Shown: positions 16,729 through 27,698 of the stretch, one piece after another | Numbering within the stretch: position 1 is the first letter of the stretch | How the letters are laid out: the number at the start of each line of letters is the position of its first letter | From: Candidatus Roseilinea sp. | Lineage (GTDB): Bacteria; Chloroflexota; Anaerolineae; J036; Brachytrichaceae | Direction: 5' to 3' | Length of the DNA stretch: 64,000 nucleotides | NCBI GenBank assembly: GCA_025998955.1 | Contig: AP024676.1 | Coordinates: forward strand, 4,400,001 to 4,464,000 | Made by a program: the position numbers and the translations under genes | The notes under the pieces: generated by a model | What the model saw: only the letters and a program-made list of their open reading frames with translations | The model's database searches: none | Told to the model about the DNA's origin: nothing

Positions 16729-17814
16729 TCACCGTCCTTTACCCTTGCTCTTCTTCGATGCTTTGGTTTGCGGCGCTGCTTTGCGCTTGGCCGGCGTGCT
16801 CGCCTTCTTGGCTGCCGTCTTCGGCTTCGACGTTCGCTTTTGCGTCGCCTGTTTAGTACTTGACTTCTTCGCGCGCGCCGGTTTCGCCTTTTCTTTCTTC
16901 GCAGCCGCCGGTTTCGTTGCGGCTGGCTTCTTGGCCGCCTTCGGCTTTTCGGCGGCGGCTGGCGGGCGCGCCGTTTCGGCGGTCTTCGCGGCCATGAGCC
17001 GGTCGTACGTCGCCAGCACGTTGGCCAGGTGGAGTTGTACTACGGCGCCGTTCAGCAGCACGCGCGGCATGCCGCATTGTTCGATGGTGATGGCTTTGGC
17101 GTCGTCGCGGCTGCCACCGGCGTCAATCAGCTTTTGCACCTTGCTGCGCAGGTTGTCCAGATAGTTGACCTGCCGGCGCAGCGTGTCGCGGATCTCGCCG
17201 CGCAGGATGATCTCACCGTGCCCCTGCACAATGTTCTCCAGTTGCATGGCGCCGATGGTCTCCAGCGACTTCTTGAGCTGCTCGGGGTCGCCGTTGGTGA
17301 TGGTCGGCAGGGCCATGACGGTGTCGCCGGCGAACAAGAGGCGCTCCTCGTGCAGCAGCACCGAGACGCAGTCGGACGTGTGGCCGGGCGTGTGGATGAT
17401 CTCCAACGTCTTGCCCGGCAGGCGTAGCGTGACGCTGTTCGTGGTGAAAGTGAACGTCGGCAGGCGCAACTGGATGGGCGCGAATTCTTGCGATTGTTCC
17501 TTGGCGCGCTGCAGGGCGGCGAAGCCGCGCTCGATCAAAATCTCGCGCGCCATTTCGTGCGCGATGATCTCGGCTTTTGGGAAGAGAAAGGCGCCGTATA
17601 CGTGGTCGGCTTCGTGTCCGGTGTAGATGATGAAGCGCACACCGTCGGGACAGCACTTGCGGGCGAACAGGGCGATCTGAGCCGTTTCGCTCGGGAAAGG
17701 GAGCGTGTCAATCAAGATGCCCGTGTTGCCGGAGACGATCAGGCTGGCGGTCACTTGCGCATAACGGTCGCTGGTGAAGATGTAAATGTCTTCCGAGGCC
17801 CTTTCCCAATGCAT
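16729..17814 (-). CDS. MBL-fold hydrolase with lysine/alanine-rich histone-H1-like tail
   Basis: A 361-residue protein. Residues 1-~280 form a metallo-beta-lactamase fold: YTGHEADHVYG at the motif-2 position, IIHTPGHTSDCVSVL (His ligand), LLFAGDTVMALP (Asp ligand) and VQGHGEI (last His). Motif 2 is degenerate: the usual HxHxDH reads GHEADH, so two metal-binding His are not in place. Residues ~285-361 are ~75 residues almost entirely Lys, Ala, Pro, Thr and Arg, like histone H1 or AlgP tails, probably binding nucleic acid or polyanions. Start at MHWERAS (17814). Function uncertain: a hydrolase that may be targeted to DNA, RNA or surface polymers. Confidence 0.78.
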   Translation of the reverse strand: MHWERASEDIYIFTSDRYAQVTASLIVSGNTGILIDTLPFPSETAQIALFARKCCPDGVRFIIYTGHEADHVYGAFLFPKAEIIAHEMAREILIERGFAALQRAKEQSQEFAPIQLRLPTFTFTTNSVTLRLPGKTLEIIHTPGHTSDCVSVLLHEERLLFAGDTVMALPTITNGDPEQLKKSLETIGAMQLENIVQGHGEIILRGEIRDTLRRQVNYLDNLRSKVQKLIDAGGSRDDAKAITIEQCGMPRVLLNGAVVQLHLANVLATYDRLMAAKTAETARPPAAAEKPKAAKKPAATKPAAAKKEKAKPARAKKSSTKQATQKRTSKPKTAAKKASTPAKRKAAPQTKASKKSKGKGR

Positions 17815-17946
17815 GCCGTGAGGATACCCAAGCTTTTGACGTAATGCAAATTTCGAGACATAAATTTACACAAACGACGGAGGACGCAAGACGTAAAACG
17901 TAAGACGTAAACGCGCTGCTCGCCACGCGCCCGTGCGAGTGAGAGT

Positions 17947-18822
17947 TTATTCGCCGACCAACGCCCGATAGGTGTGCGGCTGGCGCTGTTCGAGCAGGGG
18001 GAAGAGGTTGCGCCAGAAGCTCATCGCCCCGAAGTCCAGGTCGGCGACCAGCACGGCCGGCCGGCTGCGCGGCGCACGGGCGATGATGCGGCCGGTCGGA
18101 TCGCATACGAACGACGAGCCGTAGAACCGCACGACGCCCTCATCGCCGGTGCGGTTGACCGCTGCCACGAACACGCCGTTGGCGATGGCATGGGCGATCA
18201 TCACCGTTTGCCAGCGCGGCTGCGTGTCGAAGCCGGGGAAGTCCGGCTCGGAGCCGATGGCGGTCGGATAGACGATTAGCTCTGCGCCTTTCAGCGCGCA
18301 GATGCGCGCCATCTCCGGAAACCACTGGTCGTAGCACGTCGGCACGGCGATCTTGATGAATCCCAGATCGTGCACCGGATAATCCGAGTCGCCGGGTGTG
18401 AAGTAATAATCCTCATGATAGCCGCTGCCGCGCGGGATATGCTGCTTGCGGGTGAAGCCGAGCAGGTTGCCACGCGGGTCGAAGATGACGGCGGTGTTGA
18501 AATAGCATCCATCGGCGCGCTCGAATAGCGAGCCGACGACGAACGCGCCGGTCTCATGCGCCAGCCGGCTACACAGCGCGCTGGTCGGCCCGTCGCCGAG
18601 CGGTTCGGCCAAGGCGAAGCGTGCGGGGTCTTTCGTGTCGGCGAAGTAGCGATGCAACGTGAGTTCCTGCAGACAGACCAACTGTGCGCCGCGGGCTGCG
18701 GCGGCCAGCGTGCTGCGGCGCAATGCTTGTGCGTGCCGGGCGGGGTCGGCATGCCAGCGCTGCTGCACCAGCCCGATGCGGACAGTGCGTTCCTTGCGCT
18801 CCTGGGTTTTGCGCGTCGGCAT
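17947..18822 (-). CDS. aguB: Carbon-nitrogen hydrolase, N-carbamoylputrescine amidase-like
   Basis: A 291-residue nitrilase-superfamily amidase. The Glu-Lys-Cys catalytic triad is visible in LVCLQELTLHRYF, GFTRKQHIPRGSGYHEDYYF and VPTCYDQWFPEMAR. The long HEDYYFTPGD segment and CYDQWFPE are the forms typical of N-carbamoylputrescine amidase, which makes putrescine, CO2 and ammonia in the agmatine pathway. No agmatine deiminase gene is in the window, so the specific substrate rests on family resemblance. Within 17815-17946 a short tract (17891-17910) repeats the word ACGTAA; nothing else is seen there. Confidence 0.82.
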   Translation of the reverse strand: MPTRKTQERKERTVRIGLVQQRWHADPARHAQALRRSTLAAAARGAQLVCLQELTLHRYFADTKDPARFALAEPLGDGPTSALCSRLAHETGAFVVGSLFERADGCYFNTAVIFDPRGNLLGFTRKQHIPRGSGYHEDYYFTPGDSDYPVHDLGFIKIAVPTCYDQWFPEMARICALKGAELIVYPTAIGSEPDFPGFDTQPRWQTVMIAHAIANGVFVAAVNRTGDEGVVRFYGSSFVCDPTGRIIARAPRSRPAVLVADLDFGAMSFWRNLFPLLEQRQPHTYRALVGE

Positions 18823-18897
18823 GCGGGGATTCTATACACAATCCATATCGGTCGGATACACAGGTGCATTCGCCGACGAGGGCAGACGTAGAGCTGT

Positions 18898-18983
18898 CCC
18901 GGCGTAAACGCCTGGGCGGAAAGGGGCGGGATGCGCGCGGCTTGCCTGTATGCTCGGCGCTGGGATTGATCCCGGCGCGACCG
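18898..18983 (+). repeat. ~86-bp dispersed repeat with two internal hairpins (copy A)
   Basis: The segment begins CCCCGGCGTAAACGCCTGGG, has GCGGCTTGC in the middle and ends CGCTGGGATTGATCCCGGCG. The same order of words is found inverted at 52454-52539. Both ends are imperfect palindromes (GGCGTAAACGCC and GGGATTGATCCC). It sits in the 290-bp divergent gap between the amidase and the RHS gene and does not overlap a credible gene. Confidence 0.75.
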
Positions 18984-19036
18984 AAGCGAATACCGCTGCG
19001 GGCCAGTCCGCGCTTCCCCATTTTGAAATGCACCAC

Positions 19037-19064
19037 TTGCATCCCAGCGGCGCGGGCATATACT
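19037..19064 (+). promoter_or_regulatory. Candidate sigma-70-type promoter of the RHS gene
   Basis: TTGCAT (19037-19042) and TATACT (19059-19064) are separated by 16 bp. A strong ribosome binding site (AGGAGGGA, 19103-19110) and ATG 19114 follow about 40 bp downstream, consistent with this promoter driving the RHS gene. Confidence 0.5.
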
Positions 19065-19113
19065 CCCGTGCCGTAAGAGAGACCATCTGCCGGCTGATTC
19101 ACAGGAGGGAAGC

Positions 19114-22100
19114 ATGTCGCGGTGCGTGTCGGTGCGCCTTCGCTCGCAAGCAGGTTTGAATCTCGTGCTGAGCGCCGCCCTGGCGCTGATGTCGCTCTCG
19201 TTCACCCCCCCCCCCGCAAACGCCGCCGGCCGAGACCGGCGTAGCCGCGCCGGTCGAGTCCGCCGGCGCGCCGGCCCGGCCGGTGAACTACGACCCGCTC
19301 GGTGCGGTGATCGTCCCCGGCCACCCCGACTTCAACCGCCTGTTCGACCCGTCAGCCCAGCCACCCGCCGACCCTGCCCTTCAACGCCTGCCCGAATTGG
19401 CCGGCGATCCAGGCCGCCCGGCGGCCGAACCACCCCTCGCCGCGGAAGCCGCCCCGCTGCCCGAGCTGCTGCCGCCGGAGGGTGTGCTGCGCGCCCACGT
19501 CGCCTTCGACCCCGCCTACGCCTTGCCCGGCGAGACCTTGGCCGCGACGCTGGTGCTGCGTGCACGCCGGCCGCTCGAGGGCCTGAGCGTGCGCCTGACC
19601 CTGCCGGAGGGGCTGGACTACGTGCCCGGCAGCGCCCAGGAGGCGAGCTACGACCCCGCCACGCGCATGCTGAGCTGGGCGAAGGCCGGCGTGGATCAGA
19701 CCGGCTTGGCCGAGTTCCCCTTCCAGGTGCAGGCGAGCGCGGTCAAAGCCGGTGCGCCTGAGCGGGACGAAGACAGCGTGACGCTCAAGGTCATCCCCGA
19801 GGTGCAGCTCGGCGAGGCCGGCGGCCTGAGTGTCGAGGCGCTGGCGCAGGCGGTGGTGATCGGCGCCGCACCGGCCGAGGCGGCGTTGTCCGCCGAGGGC
19901 GGGACGCTCGTGCTGCCCGGCGGGCGGGTGACGCTCGCCTTCGCCCCCGGCGCGCTGGCGTCGCGCGTGGCGCTGCGCAGCAGCGTCTTCCTGGAGCGCG
20001 CCGAGGCCGGCGGGTTGCCCGCGCTGACCTTCCGCGTGGAGCCGGACCTGGTCTTCGCCGCGCCGGTGACGGCGACCGTTGACCTGCGCGGGCTGCTGAG
20101 CGAGGCGCTGCTGGCCGCGGGCGTCGAGCCGGCGCTGGCCTACCAGCGGGTGAGCACGCGCACCGAGCAGGCCAAGCTGGCCGACGGCAGCGCCAAGACC
20201 GTCGAGGTGCACCAGGTCGTCTACGAACCCGTGCCGGCGCACTTCAACGCCGCCCAGGGTGTGTTGACGGCGCCGTTGCGCCACTTCTCGTCCTACACCG
20301 TGATCTTCCAGGTGCCGGCCGGGCGGCCGGAGCCGTGGAAGTTCGCCCCGAACATGGGCGGGGTGAGCCCGTTTCGTGGGTCGGCCACCTACGCCCAGAG
20401 CATCGAGCTGCCGGAGCTGCCTGACGGGGTGCAGCCCAACCTGGCCATCGCCTACTCCAGCGCCGGCGCGGAAGGCGGCGGCTCGGGCGATGACTACCGC
20501 ATGGGCGCAGGCTGGAGCCTGGACGTGCCGCACGTGCGCCGAGGGGTGAAGCTGGAGAAGCGCCAGTACACCACCTGGTCGCCGCAGTGGGGCACGCTGT
20601 TCCAGCAATACTACGAGCTGATCACCAATGACCAATACAAGCTCAGCCTGGGCGGCGTGGAATACAACCTGATCTACAAGGGCAGCGCCAACGGGGCGGA
20701 CGAATTCGTGACCCAGAACTACGCGCCGGTGCGGGTGTATCGCTGCACGTTCGGGACGTCGTGCAACGGGACGGCGCTGCCGTTCGGAGGATTCAGCGAT
20801 TTCGGCGTGCCGGCGCCGTATTACTGGCAAGTGTGGACGGCGGATGGGACGCGCTACGCCTTCGGGACGGACGCCGCCAGCACCAAGGTCTTCCGCAAGC
20901 GCAACGGCAACCTGATCGCCTACCAGACCTGGTATCTGCGCTACGTGTATTCGCCGCGGCGCGACGACCCGGCCGTCACGGGCGGCTGGTCGGCCGAGTG
21001 GGTCTACGCCGAAGAGCCGATGAGCGGCGACAACGGCATGGTGGACGGGCAATCGTCTTGGCAGATGGGGGCGGACTGGGAGAGCAACACCCGGCTGAGC
21101 TACATCCGCTACGGCAACCGGCACAGCAGCCCGCCGCGGGGGTATGTGGTGCAGTTCCAATACACCGGTTCGCCGGCGCGCCTGCACGCGATCTGGAGTT
21201 GTCGCTACATCGCCGGCGAACCGGACAATTGCCCACAGGATGCCTGGCGCCTGCGGCGCTACGAGCTGGGCTATGCTGGCCCACCGTGGAACCCCCGCGT
21301 GGCGCGCATCACCCCGCAGGCGTGGGACACCGGCATCAACGGCTGGCGGCAGTTGCCGAACATCACCTTCGAATACCAGAACGCCAACGACACGCTGGTG
21401 CGGGCGATCAACAACGGCTATGGCGGGCGGGTGGAGTTCGGCTACTGGCAGGGCTACCGCAACGACCGGACGTATTTCCACGTCAACCAGCGCACGCTGC
21501 GCGACGGGCTGGGCGGGGTGACCGTCGAGACCTACGAGTTCTCCAACCCGTGCTGGAACGACGCGGGCAGCCCGTGCCACCTGGGGCATGACGACGTGTA
21601 TCCGGAGTCGCGCGGCGGGCTGATGGGCTACGGCACGCTGGTCAAGCGAGTGAGCCCGCAGGGCGGCAGCCCGCTGAGCGTGGTGCGCACCGACACGCAC
21701 ACCGACCGGCGCTGGCTGGGGCAGGTGTATGACACGCGCCACTACTCGGCCGACGGCGGGACGGTGCTGCGCGCCGGCCGAGTGTGGTATGGGGTGAACG
21801 AGCCGGCCCCGGGCCAGCCGGCGGGCACCTGGCTGAGCTGGGCAGCGGTGACGGATGAATTCCCCTTCGGCGACCTGAGCTACGCCGCCGGCAACGTGCC
21901 GCCCGGCGGGGTGCTGATGACCCGCGTCGAGCGGCGGGTGGACGGATTGGGGAATCCCACGGCCGAGTTCCGGCGCGGCTTTTGGCATCGCGGCGGCGAC
22001 GAGTTGAGCACGCATTGGGGCTACACCCACAACTGGACGCGGTGGGTCGTCGGGCGGGTGGCGTGGGAGAACCGCTTCAACGGCATTCACGAGAACGCCG

Positions 22101-25100
22101 ACATCCCGCAGTTGCGCACGCAGACGCTGGTGTATTACGACGGCCACTCGCACTACTCCACCGCGCCGGTGCGCGGGCTGGTGACGCGGGTGGAGCGCGG
22201 GCGGCAGGGCCAGTTCTGGGTGAGCGAGACCTACGGCTACGACGGGCAGGGCAACCTGACGGCGATCACCGACCCGCGCGGCCACACCAGCACGGCCGGC
22301 TACGACCCGGTGACGTTGAAGGTGCTGTGGGTGCGCAACCCGCTGAACCACACCACTGCCTACGCCTACTTCGGGGTAGACGGTGTGGCGCGCCCGGCGG
22401 GGCAGCCGTGGGGTGCGCTGGCCTCGGTCACCGACCCGAACCAGGTTCAGGAGCGCTACTGGTATGACGTGTGGGGGCGGGTGACCGCGGTGGTGCGCCC
22501 CGGCGACAGCGACGGCTACCCGACCTTGAGCTACGCCTACAGCGACGCCGACCAGGCGGCGATCAGCCCGCCGTTCAAGGTGGAGACCTGGCAGCGCGAG
22601 GCCGCCGGCTGCGGCGGCTGCGTGCACCCGACGTTTACGTTCTACGACGGGTTGGGGCGGCCGGTGCAGACGCGCAGCGAGACGATCAACGGGGCGCAGC
22701 AGCAGGTGGTGAACATCACCTACGACGCGCTGGGCCGCGAGGTGCGCCGCTTCGTGCCGGCCCTGGAAGGCTTCAGTTGGGGGTTCAGCCGGCCGGGCGG
22801 TTGGGATGGGCGGCCGCACACCCTGACCGAATATGACCTGCTGGGGCGAGTGACGCGGGTGGTCGGGCCGGACGGGGCAGCGACGCGCACGCTGTATGGG
22901 CAATCTGGCGGCGTCGAGGCGCGCCGGCGGGGGGTGGACGCGCTGGGGCGCACCAAGGTGTGGGTCAGCGACGGGCTGGGACGCCTGGTGCGGGTGGAGG
23001 AATACACCGGCAACTTCGACGCGGGGACGCACGCGCTGTATGCCCAGACGCACTACGCGTATGACTGGTTGGGGCAACTGACCCGGGTGACCGACGCGCT
23101 GGGCTACGTCACCACCATCGGCTACGACGCCCTGGGCCGCAAGATCAGCATGAGCGACCCGAACATGGGCAGTTGGAGCTACGCCTATGATGCCAACGGC
23201 AACCTGATCGGCCAGACCGATGCCAAAGGCCAGACGCTGACGTTCACGTATGACGCCCTCAATCGTTTGACCAAGAAGGCGGTCAACGGCGTGGACATCG
23301 CCGGCTACGCCTACGATGCCACGTGGTGGACGAGCGGTGCGCATCCGGTCGGGCGGCGCACCATCGCGCAGGTGCTTAACGGCGCGACGGGCACCAACAC
23401 CTGGACGCGCTGGGAATATGACGCCCGCGGGCGGGTGAAGAAAGAGACTCGCTCGGTGGACGGTGTCCCTGGGACGTTCGACGTCCAGTTCGCCTACGAC
23501 AGCGCCGACCGGGTGACGAGCATGATCTACCCGAACGGCGAGGTGGTGACGACCGGCTACGATGACGCCATGCGGCCGCGCAGCCTGAGCGGCGCGAGCG
23601 TCTATGTGTCGAACGCCACCTACAACGCGCTGGGGTTGCTGACGCGGATGGATCACGGCAACGGCGCGCGCACGCAGCGCTACCACTACGGCAGCGACCT
23701 GGAATACCCGAACGCCGGCAACACCAGCTACGGGCGGCTGCGCCGGCTGTGCGTGGCCACCAGCAGCGGCAACTGCGACGACGAAAGCAGCGCCGCCGGC
23801 GCGCTGTTGAAGCTGGTGTATGCCTACGACGCCGTCGGCAACATCCGCTTCAGCGGCGACCGGACGACCGGCGAGCGGCTGGCCTACAGCTACGACGACC
23901 TCGATCGGCTGACGGGCGTGGCGCCACAGGTGGGCTGGCCGGGCTACAGCGAGAGCTACAGCTACGACGCGATCGGGCGGATGACGTTCAAGACCGGGGT
24001 GTGCGGCGGGGCGTTGTCCTATCAACACCCCGGCAAGCCGCACGCGCTGACGCATTGCGATTGGGGGGTGATCGCCAGCTACGATGCCAACGGGAACATG
24101 GTGAGCCGGTGGGACAACGGGGTGTGGTTCACGCAGGAGTGGAACGCGGACAACAAGGTGACGCGGGTGTATGGCAACGGGCAGGACGTGCGCTACTTCT
24201 ACGACGCCGACGGCACGCTAGTGCGCAAGACGCACAACGGCCAGACCACGATCTACGTCGGCCCGCATGCGGAGTGGAACAGCAGCACGGGCTGGACGAA
24301 CTACTACTACTTCAACGGGCAACGGGGCTTGCCCTCCGCATGGAGGGTGGCGATGCGCAATTCGTCTGGCGTGTTCTGGCTGCATGGGGATCATCTGGGC
24401 AGTGCCTCGCTGGTGACGAATGCGAGCGGTGGGGTGGTGGCGCAAAGCCGCTACACGCCGTATGGTTCGGCGCGCCACGTTAGCGGCACGTGGCCGACGG
24501 ATCGGCGGTTCACGGGGCAGCGGCTGGAGGGGAGTGTTGGGCTGTATGACTACAACGCGCGGATGTATTCCCCGCTGTTCGGGCGCTTCATCAGCGCGGA
24601 CAGCATCGTCCCCGAGCCGGGCAACCCGCAGGCGCTGAACCGGTACAGCTACGTCCTTAACAACCCGATACGCTACCGCGACCCGAGCGGGCACATCCCC
24701 CTGGACTGGCTGGTTGACGGCGTCAGCGTTTCCCTGTCCGCCGCGCAGTTTGCGGCGGACCCAACCTGGGAGAATGCAGGCTGGCTGGCGCTCGATATTG
24801 CCCTGGCGGTTACCCCCTACGTCCCGGCAGGCGTCGGGCTGGTCCGGGGCGCGGCCAAGGCGGCGAACGTCGCCGGCGATCTAGCCAATACCGCCGCCGA
24901 TGCCACCAGGATCATCAACCAGGCTGAAAATGCCGCCGAAATAGGCGTGATCGCCCGCCCCAGCAAGTTATTCGGATCGGACGATCCGGGTCACATTACC
25001 GTCTATACTACAATAGGTGACAGCACGCAGGTGCGAGGCTTCTATCCGCAAAAGGATTACGTGCCTCGTGATGACCCCAACTACCTCTTCAACCATGCCG

Positions 25101-25411
25101 TTCCCGGCGAAGTCCGAGACGACTATCGAATGCTGAAGCAGGTAGGAATGCCGGGCGTGGTCTCTGCTTCACGGAAGGTCTCCGTCGCCGAAGCGCAGCA
25201 ACTCCGGGCGTCTCTTGGGGAGCCCGGCCCACGCAACTATTCCTACTCCTGGAACCCGGATAACTTTCCCAACACGTTCAACTGCTCCACGTGGGCCTGC
25301 TGGCAGATCAATCAAGTCGTAGAGCCGGGCCTGCCGCAAGTCCGGCAAGGTCGGATGAAGTTGACGGTGCCGGCGGTTCAAAACCTCCCACCGCCCTGGC
25401 GCGTCAAATAG
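19114..25411 (+). CDS. Secreted YD-repeat/RHS polymorphic toxin, ~2100 residues, frame broken at poly-C tract
   Basis: ATG 19114 follows the ribosome binding site AGGAGGGA and encodes a Sec signal peptide (core LVLSAALALMSLSF, then PPPANAAG). An 11-C run at 19205-19215 then puts the body (open from 19190, PAETGVAAPVESAGAPARPV) in the +1 frame; removal of one C joins them. Order of domains: a DUF11-like beta domain (~19480-19740), a ZU5-like segment (~19890-20090), an SpvB-like TcdB-type N-terminal region (~20350-20560), YD repeats (~22150-24300), and an RHS core ending GRFISADSIVPEPGNPQALN to DPSGH (~24690). The C-terminal ~235 residues are a separate domain with DPGHITVYT and FNCSTWACWQIN. 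This His-then-Cys order fits a permuted NlpC/P60 or LRAT-like papain fold. It resembles WapA-type contact-dependent toxins; the next gene is the likely immunity gene. Confidence 0.85.
19205..19215 (+). repeat. Poly-C tract of 11 at the signal peptide/body junction
   Basis: Eleven consecutive C lie just after the signal-peptide core of the RHS gene. With 11 C the signal peptide and the body are in different frames; 10 (or 13) C would join them. This is either a consensus error or a slippage-prone on/off switch. Confidence 0.9.
24325..24348. repeat. Short palindromic insert in the RHS core (GLPSAWR)
   Basis: CCCTCC (24332-24337) and GGAGGG (24342-24347) form a perfect stem with loop GCAT. The insert adds GLPSAWR between GQR and VAMR in the RHS core of the main gene, without breaking the frame. 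Similar in-frame inserts occur in the orphan RHS tips downstream. Confidence 0.5.
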
Positions 25412-25424
25412 GAGTGTGGCCCGT

Positions 25425-25796
25425 ATGGCAAGCACCAAGCCCCGCATTACTCGTCTCATTTCGGATGAGTATGGCCTGTGCATCGACTGGGAAAGCACCC
25501 TGTTTGGTTTTACCATGGGGCGTGAATATGGTGATGCGATCATTTTCGTGGGCGATCCCCCTTTCGTGCAGGCCGGAATTGATACTCTGAAGATGCTCGG
25601 CTTTCGTCTGGTTCCTGCTGAGGCTACCAATGAAGTGGAGATCGTCCTCGATGTTACCTATGCGCCCGGGTTCGAGAGCCTGGGCATAACGAGCGCCGTG
25701 GATGAAGCAACCGCCTGGGTGCAGGAGGCCAATCAGATACTTCAGGAAGCCCGGCCCAGGGTGCAGAAGGCCCGGGAACAGAAGGGCGGGGAATAG
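25425..25796 (+). CDS. Candidate immunity protein for the main RHS toxin tip
   Basis: A 123-residue soluble, acidic protein starting MASTKPRITRLISDEYG, 13 bp after the RHS stop, with ribosome binding site AGGAG (25410-25414). It has no signal peptide or TM segment. A C-terminal Ala/Glu/Gln/Arg helix (VDEATAWVQEANQILQEARP) is visible. I do not recognise the family. The role as cognate immunity protein is inferred from position: a short ORF immediately after the toxin C-terminus and before the next RHS core fragment is the standard arrangement in RHS/WapA loci. A cytosolic location would fit an intracellular target of the papain-fold tip. Confidence 0.65.
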   Translation: MASTKPRITRLISDEYGLCIDWESTLFGFTMGREYGDAIIFVGDPPFVQAGIDTLKMLGFRLVPAEATNEVEIVLDVTYAPGFESLGITSAVDEATAWVQEANQILQEARPRVQKAREQKGGE

Positions 25797-25798
25797 CT

Positions 25799-26953
25799 GC
25801 GTGTCCCGAGATCACCGCCGGCCGCCCCATCGCCCTGCGCGTCCTGCCGCCCGGCAATAGCACCGGCACGCTCTACTACCTGCACGCCGATCATCTTGGC
25901 TCCCTCAGTGTCATCACTGATCTCAGTGGTTCTGTGCTTGCCAGGCAGTGGTATCATCCCTATGGCAGCGTGCGGGCGAGCAGCGGCGCGTTACCAACCA
26001 AGCGCACGTTCACGGGTCAGATTGCGGACGAGACCGGCCTGTACTTTTACAACGCGCGCTACTACGCGCCGGCGCTGGGGCGCTTCATCTCGGCGGACCC
26101 CCTGGTGCCGGAGCCTGGCAACCCGCAGGCGCTGAACCGGTATGCTTATGTACGCAACAATCCGTTACGATACACCGATCCAAGCGGGCACTGTGAATTC
26201 GACGCTTCGGGCAACATCACGCGCTTTGATTGTTACGCCTATGAGTTCGAGAAACTCTCGGCGGCGGATCGAATCAAATGGGTGGAAGCGATGATGCGCC
26301 TGTCCCGCGCCACAGGCTGGTTTAACAACATCATTGACATCATCAAGTACTTCGAACAGTCTCCCATCTTGCGCCACATGGCACCCGGCAGTTGGGCTTC
26401 CTGGGCAGATGCGGGCGTGCTACAAGCTATCCAGAATGGGTGGGTGTTGCACAGCGGTGACACTCCGGTCAGTAACAGTGGTGGCGCGGCACAGTTATGG
26501 TTTGACTTCTTTGTTGAAATCGCTCAAAGCGGTCCGAATGTCACACCCGGGCTGAAGGCTGCCTGGGGAAGGGCCGAGCAGGCAGGCGTAGACTACGGGG
26601 TAGCTCTTGCCGATCTGGTTCTCGGCGGACGACCCGGCGGCGAAGAAGGCCAACTCATTGAAATCTTTATCCAGTTTGGCAACGCTTACCGGTATATGGT
26701 CAGCACACCGTATGGCGGCGGAGCGGCTGGCGCCGGGCTTTTCGGCATTGCAGGAGCGGCTGCTGGTGCGGCGGTATGTCCTGGACAGGCCAAGGTGGCT
26801 TGTGCGGTAGGCGGCGGACTGGGGGGTGGCCTGGCAGGCTTTGCAGCCGGGGAATGGTTTACCACTCCCAGCAGTCAAACGCCCCTCGGCCGCGGGCCAA
26901 CTTACTACTTTGCCAAGGGGTTTGAGTTAGTGGTTGACCTGGCCAATCCGTAA
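25799..26953 (+). CDS. Orphan RHS tip, module 2 (no start of its own)
   Basis: The reading frame enters directly from the end of the preceding gene without a start codon, then gives RHS core sequence from ~25817 (GRPIALRVLPPGNSTGTLYY), including NARYYAPALGRFISADPLVP, and ending RYTDPSGH (~26190). A new C-terminal domain of ~250 residues follows (CEFDASGNITRFDCYAYEF onward) with a Gly/Ala-rich hydrophobic segment near its end (GAAAGAAVCPGQAKVACAVG), possibly membrane-active. The first in-frame start is GTG 25934 inside the core. The core variant differs from that of the main gene but matches module 3, so it is not a simple local duplicate. It is probably a silent tip that becomes expressed only after recombination into a full-length gene. 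Confidence 0.75.
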   Translation, partial: ACPEITAGRPIALRVLPPGNSTGTLYYLHADHLGSLSVITDLSGSVLARQWYHPYGSVRASSGALPTKRTFTGQIADETGLYFYNARYYAPALGRFISADPLVPEPGNPQALNRYAYVRNNPLRYTDPSGHCEFDASGNITRFDCYAYEFEKLSAADRIKWVEAMMRLSRATGWFNNIIDIIKYFEQSPILRHMAPGSWASWADAGVLQAIQNGWVLHSGDTPVSNSGGAAQLWFDFFVEIAQSGPNVTPGLKAAWGRAEQAGVDYGVALADLVLGGRPGGEEGQLIEIFIQFGNAYRYMVSTPYGGGAAGAGLFGIAGAAAGAAVCPGQAKVACAVGGGLGGGLAGFAAGEWFTTPSSQTPLGRGPTYYFAKGFELVVDLANP

Positions 26954-27698
26954 AGAGCTGACACAATGAGGCAGCGACTCTCCTGGCTCCTGCTGGCCGT
27001 GCCCGTCTTTGTGGTAGCCGTAATCGGTATTGGTATTGTGTACTTTGCGCATCGGAACATGGCCGTTCAGATTGTCATCGTGCCGGGGCCGCCAGGCGCT
27101 TATGGTAGTCCAACCTGGGTGGATGAGGGACTGGTTGTGGGAATCCGTGACGACTGCCAACACGTTTTCTGTACTCGGTTGTATTATCTGAAGCCGGATG
27201 GAAGTGAGAGAAGAATGCTGTCACTGCCTGATCAGGCCGGTTGTGACCGCAATGGTTTTGAAGATCCGGCCCGCTTGCCCGATGGCCGACTGGGTTACAT
27301 CCTACGCTGTGGCCCGACGGGTGAATTCCGCGACGTGCTGTACATGATGGCGTATAATCTGGACACGGAGCAAGTAACGCCTTTGCTGAGTTATCCGCTC
27401 CCATCTCCACTGGTTGGCACAGGAGGCTATTCTTGGAATCCGGAGATGACCCGCGGCATTACCAGCGACGGCAATGGTCGAACGCTCTACGAACAATTAT
27501 ATTGGATAGAGCCAGATCATTGGGAGTCGCTCGACATTGGTTTCCCTCAAGCCTATGGGGCGGCCTGGTCGCCTGATGGTCAACAGATCGCGTTTTTTGG
27601 GGCGCCCGAGCAGGGGCTGGAAGGCATTGACCGGCTGGATGCGGTCTATAACCTCTACCTGATGAAGCCGGACGGAACCGATGTCCGGCCTTTAGTAA

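Noticed and set aside
17891-17910. ACGTAA tandem words as a possible CRISPR-like or binding-site array
   Set aside because: Only three short degenerate words; no regular spacers or cas genes anywhere in the window.
19352-24055. 1567-codon open frame on the minus strand opposite the RHS gene
   Set aside because: It mirrors the codon pattern of the high-GC RHS gene, has no domain-like sequence and is rich in Arg/His/Pro/Ala; a shadow frame.
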